Of a DNA stretch of 64,000 nucleotides, positions 1 to 11,200 are shown piece by piece. The notes below the pieces were generated by a model that did not search any database, was not told the origin of the DNA, and was given only the letters and a program-made list of their open reading frames with translations. Source of the DNA: Sordaria brevicollis (taxonomy: Eukaryota > Ascomycota > Sordariomycetes > Sordariales > Sordariaceae); contig JAUTDP010000012.1 of assembly GCA_033439795.1 (NCBI GenBank), positions 1,178,001 to 1,242,000 on the forward strand, given 5' to 3'. Both the position numbers and the translations under genes were made by a program. Position 1 is the stretch's first letter, and every line of letters starts with the position of its first letter.

Positions 1-2340
1 ATTAATTCTTAAGGAATCTCTTAATAACTCTATATACAAATTCTACACGATTAATTACCTTAATACTATAGTTTCTAAACTTCGAAACCATATAATTCCT
101 AAACTCATTAATCCATAATAGGTAGTATTTACGTAAATAATATATAAATACTATAAAAAAACGGTCGTTAATATATAAAAAAAAAAAAAAAATCGAACGA
201 AAAAAGTACATAATTTATTATAAGGATAATAATAATAATAAAAGGTAATACTTACGAATTTAACGTCGAAACTTATTAATTAATAATTACCATACCCTTT
301 TAAAGTAACCTTCGTTATTAGCGTATATTACCTTCTTCTAAGCATTTTAAAACCCCTTATACGAATTTTAATAAAACTAACGATTAATATTATACTTTAA
401 TACTAAATAGGGATAAATTAGGGGGATAATATATAAGCGTTCTATTTATAGGGCGTTTCCTTCGATAGCCGCCGCCCTTACTACTTTACCCTCCTCTTCT
501 ATTATCCGATTAGCGGCGGCAATATTTACTTCTTTATTTAAGTTATCCGCGGCGGGGTTATCGTTAATATCGCTAATATTATTATCGTTAAGATCGGCGG
601 CGTTAAGTTCTTACTTTAAACCTTCGTATAACGGCGGATCTAAACCTTCGCCATTTAAATCCCGACGTATTAACGGTAGGACAAGTAGAGTAAAGTCGGG
701 AATTAATTTATTATTGCGGCGGGGATTAATTAAATTAAATAATATTTAAATCCATTTTTTTTTAATATAAAAATTAACGTTTTTTATAATATATTAAATA
801 CAAAATTATTATACTACCTCGGGGAATTTAACGAATATTACCTTCTTAAAACCTTTATAAAAATCGGTAATAAATACTTCTAAATTTAATATATCGCTTT
901 AAAATTATTTAAAATAATCGAAATATTATTAGAAATCTTTTTATATCTCTCTACTCGAAAGACTAAATACGAAATTAAAATTATAACTAAGAGCGTTAAC
1001 GCTAATAATATTCAAAAGGGGGAAATTAAAACGGTTAACCTATATAAAAAAAAAGGGAATTAATAAAAATTCCTAAATAAAGAAGGGGGATAAATTTATC
1101 CATATAATAATAGAAAGAGTATATAAATATATTAAATTTTACTTACTTACTTTATATATATTATCGATTAATATAACGTATAAATAATTCCTCTATATTT
1201 CTAAATACTATTTAAAAATCTAAAATACTCGTCGAATACGTTATTAACTAAATATACTATTATTATAATCGATAAAATACTAAACCCTATAATCGGTTTT
1301 ATATCGTTTTAATAAATCGATTAATATTTTTATTAACGTAAAAGGTCCGTATTTTTCCCTACGAAGGTTCTTCTATATATTTAATACGTCTTAGGGCGTA
1401 ATAAAGAACCTATAACCTCGAAATTCGGTTATAAAATTATCGCTATTAATTTTATAAATATCGTTTTAATTATTATTATTAAAATTAAAATTTTAAAAAA
1501 TATTATTAAAATAGTAAATTATTTACTTTAACGATATTCTAATAATATTTAATAACCTCTCTACCGTATTACGAATCGATTATTTATAACTAATACGAAC
1601 TTACCGACGGTAATTAAAATTAAAGGGTAAATCTTTAATATTAAACGTATAATTATAATTTTTACTAATAATTTCTTTAATAAATTATTTATTACCTTCC
1701 TTCTTACGTAATACGATTCTTATTTAATATAAATAATTAATAACCCGAATCGCTACGTTACGTATATTATATCCCGCCGGCTTATATATACTACTACGGT
1801 TATAACTAAAATTATACCGGTTAATATAGTTATCTTTCTTATTAGTACGGTATCCCTTCTATATTACTACGAAACCGCGCTAATAATAATAAATATAAAA
1901 CGCTATAATAATTTCGGTTAAGGTATTGAATAAACTAATAGAAAACGGTTATTACGGTTAAAATTTTAAAGGAATATATTATCTAATAGCGTATTCGCTA
2001 AAGGACTATAGCGACCGTATCTTATTATATTATCGATTCGTACAAATCGATAACGTTAAAAAACCGGTAAAGGGGGGAGTAACCCGGTTAAAAATAACCG
2101 CTCGAATCGGAATAGAAGTTATTTTAATTAAAGATTCTAATAAAGTACCGTTAATATAATATTATTATAATCGGTTTTAATAGGAATCCGAGGTTAGTCG
2201 CGAAATTTATTTATTTAAATTAAATTCGCTAGCGGGTACGCGATTTAAAATAGCCGGTCAAAAAAAAAATAGGAATACAACGTATTCGAAAATACTCAAT
2301 AAAATAATAATAAAAATACTAAAATAATAATACAAATCAA
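1..2340. repeat. AT-rich RIP-mutated repeat relic, family unknown
   Basis: The sequence is extremely rich in TA, and the dinucleotides CA and TG are nearly absent over long stretches, while CG, CC and GG survive as small islands, for example around 465-620. This is the footprint of RIP, which changes C to T mainly at CpA on both strands of duplicated DNA in Neurospora and relatives. No open frame or recognisable domain survives. Parts of the minus strand around 1200-1330 could be a decayed reverse transcriptase, but I could not read a convincing motif. It was probably a transposable element. The copia element to the right starts a separate insertion at 2594. Confidence 0.75.
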
Positions 2341-2588
2341 TTACGCAGCGGTTAATAAGAGTTGGCGATAGTTTTATTCAATTGTATAATATCGCTAATA
2401 ATCGTTAATAATATGCGTAGCGGCGGCGAAGTTGGGCAGCGATGTGTACACGGTATTCTGGGCGCTTATATTAAACGCTGGGGTAGCTAGGTAGGTTCTA
2501 TATAATAACTAATCGAAACCCGCGCTGAGGACCAGAATGGGGGTCTCTAACTACCGTATGCGGTTTTAAATAAAACAACTCCCGTTAA
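2341..2588. other. Short less-mutated spacer left of the copia element
   Basis: Base composition here is closer to normal, and CA and TG dinucleotides reappear (for example around 2400-2570). It lies between the AT-rich relic and the target duplication of the copia element. No gene, tRNA or repeat terminus could be recognised in it. It may be the unmutated end of the left repeat or the original insertion locus. Confidence 0.4.
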
Positions 2589-2593
2589 AGTCC
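2589..2593 (+). repeat. 5' target-site duplication AGTCC
   Basis: The five bases AGTCC directly before the 5' LTR are repeated exactly at 8217-8221, directly after the 3' LTR. A 5-bp duplication is the usual product of Ty1/copia integrase. It fixes both element ends and shows that the element inserted as one unit. Confidence 0.85.
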
Positions 2594-2783
2594 TATCAAA
2601 TTAGAGGGTAGACTCGACCAGTAGAAACAGGCTTATATAAGGCGCCCCAGCCACCAAATTCTGGCTGCAGACCTTCCTAATAATTTGGGCACCCCTAACT
2701 CGGGTTCTATAGAACTCTTCTAAATATATATATTAATTTTTTAACCCTTAATTATAATATCCACTTTATTATGTAATTTAATA
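2594..2783 (+). repeat. 5' LTR of copia element (190 bp)
   Basis: This 190-bp sequence matches 8027-8216 over its whole length with no gaps. I count about 27 differences, all transitions (C/T or G/A), as RIP produces. The LTR starts TATCA where an intact LTR would start TGTCA, forming the inverted terminus with the TGACA that still ends the 3' copy. Its inner (right) end is heavily A/T-converted, while its outer (left) half keeps more C and G than the matching part of the 3' LTR. Confidence 0.92.
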
Positions 2784-3984
2784 ATTAATAGTCTAATTTA
2801 TAATTTCCACGCTACGAAAACTTTAGTTGCACTAATTATAATTATTATTACTATTATTACCGTAACTTACTACGTTATTAATTATATCCTAATTAATCGA
2901 TAAAGAAGTTATCGTTAAGTAAATTTACTTAAACTCTATAAATAAATTTAAGGAGTGGAGCGATGAATTTATAGCCTACGCTAAGGTCCTAGACTTTATT
3001 AATTATATATTAGGGGTATAGTTAATTCCCTTTAAATTTATAGAGCTAATTATTATAAATTACGTTATTAAATCGTCCGTCCGCTATTGTATTAAAAAGG
3101 TTAAGGAAGCCCTTAACGACTTTAAAAATAATACCTTTACTACGTTAATCCTTCCTTATAGCGCCGACAATATCCCTATAAGCGTAGAGCTTACTAAAAA
3201 ATCCTTAGAAGAATAAATTAACGATATTATTGCTAAATTTACCGACTTTACTATCGCGGGGCTATAGGAATATAATTATAATATTAATATATTTAATTAC
3301 CGGTTTAAAAAATACGAAACCTTCTCGAAGTATTGCGCTATATTTATTAAATAAATGCGTAAAACCGTTTATTAAGATTATAAATCTAATTACCTCCGGA
3401 ATAACGAAAATCTCCCCTAATAATATTTTACTTTCGTTAAGGGGTTATAATACCGTTTTAAATAAACCCTTATTAATATTTATAAAACTTATTACGATTA
3501 TATCGGTAAACCCCTTACGATAGAGCTTAAAATAGGAATAATTAAGTAAATCGATAATTAAAAAATTATTATAATTAGAGCCTAATTTTACGTAGTCTTT
3601 AAATCCTTATTAACTACCGCCTAATTCTACGATTTTATTGAATATTTACGCCTTATTTAATTAAGTTAAACCTCCGGCGCTTTATATTAATATTGCCTAT
3701 AAATTATTAATAATATTTTCGACTTCTGTATTTTATCCGGGGATTTCCGTATTAAGGGCCTTAATAATAAAGTACCCGTAATTATATAGGCTAAATTTAA
3801 CCGTAGAGGTATTCGCGGAGTATTTTTTAAAATTAGAAATAATACTTTTAATAAATTAAAAGATACTAATATTAAAATAGAGGACGTTTAATTTAATAAA
3901 CCCTAATATAATTAGTATAAAAGGAAATACGTAGTATAAATTAAAGATTTTAAATAGAATAGAAGTTTATTATCGTTATTTCGC

Positions 3985-4026
3985 TATAAAATTTACGAAG
4001 AAGGTACGTATATTATTAAATACTAT
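3985..4026 (+). pseudogene. Gag CCHC zinc-knuckle remnant, all ligands lost
   Basis: The frame reads tyrosine at four positions spaced exactly x2, x4, x4 (codons at 3985, 3994, 4009 and 4024), which is the spacing of a C-x2-C-x4-H-x4-C retroviral-type zinc knuckle. TGY-to-TAY and CAY-to-TAY are the single C/G-to-T/A transitions that would turn Cys and His into Tyr. The zinc site is therefore inferred to have been destroyed at every ligand. The assignment rests on spacing and on position upstream of the protease remnant. Confidence 0.7.
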
Positions 4027-4350
4027 TAGTATTTCTTTTTTAATAAAGCCTTAAACCCTCGTTGGAAGCTTAATTTTAAAGTATAAACTCGGGTAATTAA
4101 AAACTTTAATAACGATTTAGAATTTAAAAAAGAAGTCGAAATTTAAAGAAAGGAAATAATTAAATAATTAATAAATCCTATCCTTAATATTAATAATTAA
4201 TTTTAAAGTAATTAATTCTTTAGTAAAAATATTATTATAAACTTTATTCCTATCCTTATTTAAATTTATAAAACCGCTATAATATAGGTAATATTCTAAA
4301 CGGGAGAAGGAAATTCTAATATTTACCCGCTTAAAAACTACGCTTTCCTT

Positions 4351-4380
4351 AATTTTAATAGTTCTTTATACGTATTTAAC
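4351..4380 (+). pseudogene. Aspartic protease active-site remnant of copia pol
   Basis: The frame reads N-F-N-S-S followed by L-Y-V-F-N. In copia proteases the active-site segment D-S/T-G-A/S-S is followed by a hydrophobic stretch, and the changes seen fit G-to-A and C-to-T transitions, including loss of the catalytic Asp. It lies between the zinc knuckle and integrase remnants, as expected. The call is from a short motif only. Confidence 0.5.
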
Positions 4381-5250
4381 GAAATTATACGTTTCTTTAA
4401 TTTTTATTATATACCCTATAATAATAATTTATAGGCTAAAGACTTACGTATTACAATTTAAGGTTATAGGGAGGTTAATTTTATTATTAATAAAAAGAAC
4501 GGGCTTAAAAAGCTACGCCTCTACGATATAGCCTTTTACTTTAATTTTATAATTAATTTTATTTCCTTATACTTATTACGTAAATAAAATTTCTTTTAAA
4601 ACTATAAATTATTTAATAATTACTTTCGTAATATAAATTAATTACTCTTTTACTATTTTAAAACCTATTATTATTAAATTCTATTTAAAGAGCTTCCCTA
4701 TTTATTTATTCGGGCGAATTTCTATACCCGTAAAAATATAGTTAACTCTTATATAGGCTGTAAATATTATTATAAAAACCCCCTTATTTAGTATTTTAAA
4801 TTAAAGTACCCTAATTTTTAAGTACTATCCTACTTCTATAATATATTAGGAGTTAAAATCCTATTTAAAAATAAGAAGGAGGAAGACGAAGAAAACCCTA
4901 AGACCGAATAATATAATATTTATATTTAAATAAAAATTAAATAATAAATTAAACGAAAATTTAAAAATAAAGGGTATAGGGTTAGAGAACGTTTTACTAT
5001 AAATTTTTTCGATTATAAAGAAAGCTACCGAGGCTATACTAATACTATATTTATTATTTATAAATTTATTGGGTATATCTAAAAATATTTCCTCTACGAC
5101 CGATTCGCTATTATAATCGCAACTTATTTAAACGATTTCTTTACTCTCTTTAAAATACGATTTAATATTATAGTACGAATATTAGAATGCGATAACGAAA
5201 TTACGAAATTATAATTATTTTTAAATTTATTAGCGTAATATAATATAATT

Positions 5251-5330
5251 ATAAAGCCTTCTACCCCGTATATTTAAATATAAAACGGAGGTATAGAGCG
5301 CTTAGGAGGTATAATTAAAGATAAAGCGTA
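5251..5330 (+). pseudogene. Integrase catalytic-core remnant of copia pol
   Basis: The frame reads KPSTPY, two CAA-to-TAA type stops, then NGG.ER..G.IKDKA. This is the conserved segment around the third acidic residue of the copia integrase DDE core (P-S-x-P-Y...Q-N-G...E-R), with the Glu and Arg codons at 5296-5301 still intact. The premature stops fall where family members have Gln, as RIP at CpA predicts. Confidence 0.85.
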
Positions 5331-6900
5331 CGTTATAAATTTAAATATTCGTTTTCCTAAAGATCTTTAGCCGGAAATCGTCTCTATAGTAATATATTTT
5401 AATAATCGGTCCCCCAAATACTTTTACAATTAGAAATCTCCTTATAAAAAATTCTATATAATTATTATTAAGAAAATTAATAATAGTAACGACGAAATTA
5501 CCCCCTATAAATTTAATATCTCTTACTTTTAAATTTATAATTGTAAAGTATTCGTAATAATTACTACCGTTAAGAATAAATAAAATAGGCTTTAAAAAAT
5601 AAACCCTAAGGCGTAAATTGGATATTTAATTAATTATACTTCTATAATTATTTACCGAATTTAAAACCCTATTACTAATAAGGTTATTAATATTTACGAC
5701 GTTATTTTTAATAAACGTACCCTTTTTATTAATAAAGTAAAAAAGGAAATTAAATCCCTAAAATTCACTTTAAAAGAATTTACCGCTTTATTAAAGAAAT
5801 ATATTATTAAAGAATAATTACTAAATAACCAATCTCCCTTCGACTTTATAGCTAGCCGTACCGATATAGAAAATACGAATACCTATAACCTTTTAAACTC
5901 TCTCTCTCTTAACCCGGTTTAAAAAGGGGAAATAATAATTATTAAAAAAGTATAAGCCGAAGAAATAATTATTAGGGAGGTGGAAATTAGTATACCGCTT
6001 CTAAACCCCTTTAATAAGGTTATAAATCCAAAGGAGGACCGAATAGCTATCGATTACTTCGTTAATTATAATTATTTAATACTATTAAATATATTACTAC
6101 CAATTTCCTTTCTTATAGGGGTATTCGCTATAAATTATATTAAATATATTAAAAAGGAATTATTAAAAAGTTTCGAACCTTAGAAGGCAATATTTAACGC
6201 TAAACGTCTTTATTAATTTATAATTATAATATATAAGAAGAAGGTTATTAAAATAGAATTATAACGCTTTATATATAAAAAAAAGGTAATTACTAAAAAT
6301 ACAATCGAATTTTTAATCGCTATTAATAAATTCTAAAACTTCTACTATTACTAATTACCGCTAATACTTCGCAATTATAAAGACTTCGATAAATATCCTT
6401 TAAATAATTTCTTTAAATAAGCCGAGCGAATTTACTTCGAAAACTATAAATAAATAAAAATTTAAATAAAAGTAAACCGCGACGAGCTTAAAATTAAAGG
6501 TAAGTAAATCTTCGATTATATATAAGTATATATTTATAAGTATTATAAGAATAACTATTTTAATAAAATTAAAATTCGTTTAATTATACGTAGAGATTAA
6601 TAAATAAAAATTATAAAATAAGAAACCTATATTTCTATCCTAATAGGAAGGTTTTTCCGCACTTTTATAATTATAATTTTACGCTTTAACCTTAAATTTA
6701 TTTAATAGGACGTAATTAACGCCTTTATAAACGTAATAATAAATAAAGAGATTTATATATATATATTACTAAGTTATTATATTTAAAGGAAAGTATTTAA
6801 AATTTTTAAGGTATTATATAATTTTTATTATTCCCTACTATTATAGTAATAAGAATTTATAGGGATATTTAAGGCCCTAAGGTTCTATATAATCCTTAAA

Positions 6901-6960
6901 GATCCCTATATTCTAATTAACGATAATATTTTAATCTTCTATTATATTAATAATATTATC
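6901..6960 (+). pseudogene. Reverse transcriptase active-site remnant
   Basis: The frame beginning at 6901 reads D-P-Y-I-L-I-N-D-N-I-L-I-F-Y and then Y-I-N-N-I-I. The Y-I-N-N at 6943-6954 sits where copia reverse transcriptases have the catalytic Y-V-D-D box, and both Asp codons read AAT (Asn) by G-to-A transition. The two metal-binding aspartates are thus lost. Surrounding hydrophobic residues fit the palm subdomain. Confidence 0.88.
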
Positions 6961-7434
6961 TTTTATTATTACCCTATTAAAGAGGAAATTGCCCGGTAAT
7001 ATATAAAGATTTTATAATCCCGGTATAATTTAATTGGAAGAGAGGAATTATAATAGTTCCTAGGTATTAAAGTAATCCGCGATTGTAAGGCCTATAAAAT
7101 TTGGTTATCTTAATAATTATACCTTCAAAAGATTTATAAACTCGCTAATAATAAACGTATTACTTAAATCCTAATAAATAATATCGAATTAATACCTTAT
7201 AATTATAAAGCTATTAATCAATTTATTTATCGATACTAAATTAAAATCGGGTCTATATTCTACGCCGCCGTTATTACTAAATTAAATATTACCTTTATAA
7301 TTAATCGATTTACTAAATATAATTATAACCTAGGATTAAAATATTATAAAGCTATAAATAAGGTATTATATTATTTTTTTATTATTATAAATTTAACCTT
7401 ATATTATAAAGGAGATACTAAATTTTAATTTGCT

Positions 7435-7590
7435 TTTAACGCCTCCTTTACCGATAATTCTATTAATTATAAGAATTCCTAAGGATTTATAATAAAATTA
7501 TATAATAAATTTATCTATTAAGGAACTTCTAAATAATTAATAATAATTACTTCTATAACCGAAGTAAAGTTCGTAGCCTTTTTTAATATC
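7435..7590 (+). pseudogene. RNase H domain remnant of copia pol
   Basis: The frame reads N-A-S-F-T-D-N-S, then K-N-S-stop-G-F-I-I-K-L-Y, and later T-S-I-T-E-V-K-F-V-A. This matches the copia RNase H pattern (D-A-S-x-A-D, then S-Q-G, then S-T-E-A-E). One in-frame TAA sits where Gln is expected. It is the last pol domain before the 3' LTR, which completes the copia gene order. Confidence 0.85.
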
Positions 7591-8026
7591 GCTAAGGAAG
7601 TATTATATATTATAAAGCTATTTAGAAGTTTTATATTAAGATTTTCCAACCCTACCCCAATTTTCGAATATAATAATATTTAAATACTTAAAATCCTAGA
7701 CGTAGAAGTATTAAAATTAGTAATTAAATTCCGTTATATCGATATTTACTAATATTAATTAAAATAAAAAATATAAGTAGGGATAATTAAGGTATAATAT
7801 TTCGAAATTTTAAAAATGCCCGTAGACGGTATAACTAAAGTATTAACCGTAAAGAAATATTAAAAATTCAAAAAATTAATAGGGATAGATTCTATACGAA
7901 ATAAAGAAGGTTATTAACGGGTAGAATATTTAAGGATTAAGGAAATAGATAAGGAGGAGCAATTAATTTTATATAAATAGTTTTAAATTTGTCCATTTTA
8001 AGAAATAAACTGCATCTGGGGAGGTA

Positions 8027-8216
8027 TATCAAATTAGAGGGTAAATTCGACTAATAGAAATAGGTTTACGTAAGGCGCCCCAGCTACTAGATTCTGGCTG
8101 TAGACCTTCCTAATAGTTTGGGCACCCCTAATTCGGGTTCTATAGAATTCTTCTAAATATATACATCAATTTTTTAACCCTCAATTACGATATCCACTTT
8201 GCTGTGCAATCTGACA
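8027..8216 (+). repeat. 3' LTR of copia element (190 bp)
   Basis: It is the gap-free partner of 2594-2783. The last 50 bases, ending TGACA, are almost free of RIP-type changes, while its inner left part is more mutated than the corresponding outer part of the 5' LTR. The LTR is followed at once by the AGTCC target duplicate and then by DNA of ordinary composition. Confidence 0.92.
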
Positions 8217-8221
8217 AGTCC
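8217..8221 (+). repeat. 3' target-site duplication AGTCC
   Basis: This is an exact copy of 2589-2593 and abuts the TGACA end of the 3' LTR. It defines the right boundary of the retrotransposon insertion. Confidence 0.85.
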
Positions 8222-11200
8222 CGATCCCGTGAGCCCGAGAGCCCGCTACACTAGAGAGACACTAACGAAGCGACCCAATGCCCTTTCGTCACCCCACACC
8301 AACAGAGGGACCGCTGAGGTGACATCGACTTTTTGAAAAGTTTGGTTCGCAAAGCCGAGAGAACTTACCCCCAAGCGCCGCCCGGAGGCTCGGTTGCCGG
8401 TTTTGCTTATCGCGCTTACAATACGACCTTGTTACTTCTTAACGTCAAAGTCAGGGCCTCATTTTCGCGATTCAACCAGAGTCCCATCAACGTTCACAAC
8501 CAAATCCGGTATCAAACGGATGCTTTCTGCTCACTCTATAGACTCCCTCCAATTTTCTCCTCAAAATGTGGTTGTTTTCTTGCTTTTTGGTGAAGTTTGC
8601 ATGTCCTTACCCTCAGGACTGCACTAACGAGCAGACTCTTGGCGACCTCCGACTTTGTATGGCGAGTGATGCCAAGCTGTAAGCTCGTTAATCGACACCC
8701 GGTTGCCCTGTGGTGAATTGAAAAGCTCCTATTGGCAGACTGTGGTGGCGGCGGTGATGGGACATCTGATGGTGGTGATGGCCGGTTTTTTTGTGTGGCG
8801 CCCTGGAGGTGCCGTACCTGCAGTGGTGGACTGTACGATTGCCGGGTCTCCGTTCACCTCGTAGCATTTGTATACACGGTGAAGTTTGAGTTTTTCCATG
8901 GAAAAGGCTTTGATGTTTCCGTCAATCAGGATGTCTAATATGTTTTAGCATTGACGCTGGCTTCGTTGAAGATCGTCAAGTTGGAGAAACTGCTTGAAGA
9001 CAACAAGCACACGATCAACAACGCGGGGACTTTTGACTTCGAATCATCTACACAGTATCCCCACGACTTTTGAGACTTGTTCCCATTCTGAGCCTCCTGC
9101 ATAACGGTAGATTAACCCGCTCGGTTGAGGCTCAGCGATCAACTTGAACCACGGATCACCTCTGTGATAGAGCCAGCAGAAGAGACTCGCTCCCCTGCGT
9201 CCTGGATCCCATAACTCATCCCGGTAAGGCATGCCAACGGCGTGGTGAAGCCATATCCGAGTCTGATATCAGTAATGGTCAGACCAGATCCAGACGCTTC
9301 TATCTCTGATAGTCATGGCAACCTTCCCATCTCGGATCTTGGTATCTCGATAGAGGAAGTCGCTGATTGCGTGCCATTGCCTCTCAGACCGTCTCAAATC
9401 TGCAAACCTCATCTTTCTCTGCACTTTATCGTGTGCAAGTGATTCCAGTCATCCCGCCAAGATCTCCGTGACGGTTTGTCACAGTGGGGTCGCAATCCGC
9501 AGAGGATGTGCGTGATGTTGGCGTGGGCGGTTAACGAACCCTTCACCGACGCGAGCTGCCTGCGCATCAAAACCCATTAGTACCTACAGTAGTAGATAAA
9601 GAGGGAAGAAAAAGAGTATAAAAATAGATCGAACGGCTAGTCACTGCTACTGTCATGGAGTGTCACTGCCGTCGTGCGTTGTCGAACGAACAACGAGTGG
9701 CTGGCTGTTAGGTAATCACACTATGGACAGGCTTAACGCTTAACGATAACAGCTATAGGCCATCCAACTCGAGTCAAAGCTTCCTGTCCATGCATCAACA
9801 CATCCCATCACCGTGGGACTGGCTGGCTGGAAAGGACGAGACAACGACAAGAAGAGTTTCTTCGTCAAACGTCAGTAGCTACCCGTACGTTTGCCACATT
9901 AAAGACTTTGACTTTCGGAATGCCATAACTATTGCTGCACCAGCCAGCAAGTCACTGGCAAACACCGGCCAAACTCGCTTGCTTTGCCCAGTCAGCCTTG
10001 TCCAAATGGGATAATATGTCTGTGATATGGCTTCGGGATCTTCGCTATAGATTGGCTGTTCTCTTCACATCCAACATATGCGGCATGATATTGCAAGCCT
10101 CCATTCGCATAGCACAACGTCGAGGGTCATCCGTTGTCGATCGGGCTTGGCCTTCCAATCCCCGCTGCCGCCAGCATACGCGTCCCTCACCATCTAGACT
10201 TCTTGGCGATTGTGTGATGAATCTTCCAGCAACATTGGGGGGGAATTTAAGACTTGTGTGATGCTGTGATGAGGCAAACTTTATTCGGACGAAAGGCGAT
10301 GTTCAATTTTTGAGCTTCATGCAGACATGCACATTATGGGCAGGGTCTTAAAAAGAAGGAGAGGTATACCCGGGTTAGGGTTAAATGCCGAACCTCTCAC
10401 CACCAACGACACGGCCAAGTTTCTCTAGCTTCTCACAAGACTGACACCGTCTGACCTTGGCAATCAATCAACCCAACCTTTTCTATTTTAAGATGTTCTC
10501 TTCGGGAGCTAACAGAAAAGCATCGGGCGAAATGCTCCAGAGAGGAAGGTCCTCTTGTCCCATCGTCAGGTTTTATGATGGTCGGTCTGGAAGAAAGAAG
10601 AAAAATGCAAAGGACTTCGAGGAGGTTGGAGATCCTGTGTGTGTTCTTCCGTGGAGCATCAGAATCGACCTTTTCAGCCAATACTGTAACAAACTCCAAA
10701 ATTTTGAAGACTCTGAATCCGAATTCGAGGTCAGGAAACCGCTGCCATCTCCAAGTCCCCATTGGTACGTACCTCCACACTAAAAACAACAGGCCCATCA
10801 TCCCCGTATCGTAACCCTATTTGCACCTCACCTCATTCGTTCCCCGCCCGACAATCCACTTCATGCCTTCCGGGCACCTTCCAAGATCTCGCAAGAACTT
10901 CACGAAAACGGAATTCCTTCAAACCACCCTGATGCCAAGCTATATAAAGTCCCCACGTGAACACGCGTCTCGATTGCGTGCTTCTTGTGGAACCCATCGA
11001 AACTTTTCTTCAAAAACTTGCTCGGTGGTTCGGTGACTCCAACGGGTCATCCGCGTCCAACAGCCAACTGCCTTCATCCCGGGCAAATGATGGGTCCGGG
11101 ACATCAACTCCCGAACCTCCTGCACGAAACACGTGAGAACGTGGATGGTTCGTGAAATGCCATCGTCATCCACACGATCCACAGAGATAAAACGCGAATA

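Larger units (their letters stand above)
2594..8216 (+). mobile_element. Ty1/copia LTR retrotransposon, inactivated by RIP
   Basis: The element is 5623 bp, bounded by two 190-bp LTRs and the 5-bp duplication AGTCC. Reading the + strand through the stop codons gives domain remnants in the copia order: zinc knuckle near 3985, aspartic protease near 4351, integrase near 5254-5330, reverse transcriptase near 6901-6960 and RNase H near 7435-7590. Integrase before reverse transcriptase distinguishes copia from gypsy. Many CAA codons have become TAA and many Gly or Asp codons carry G-to-A changes, so no protein can be made. It is a dead copy; mobilisation would need an intact relative elsewhere. Confidence 0.93.

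Noticed and set aside
1200..1330. Minus-strand text vaguely like a gypsy reverse transcriptase
   Set aside because: No frame held a YxDD-type motif with neighbouring conserved blocks, and the AT-rich sequence makes chance resemblance likely.
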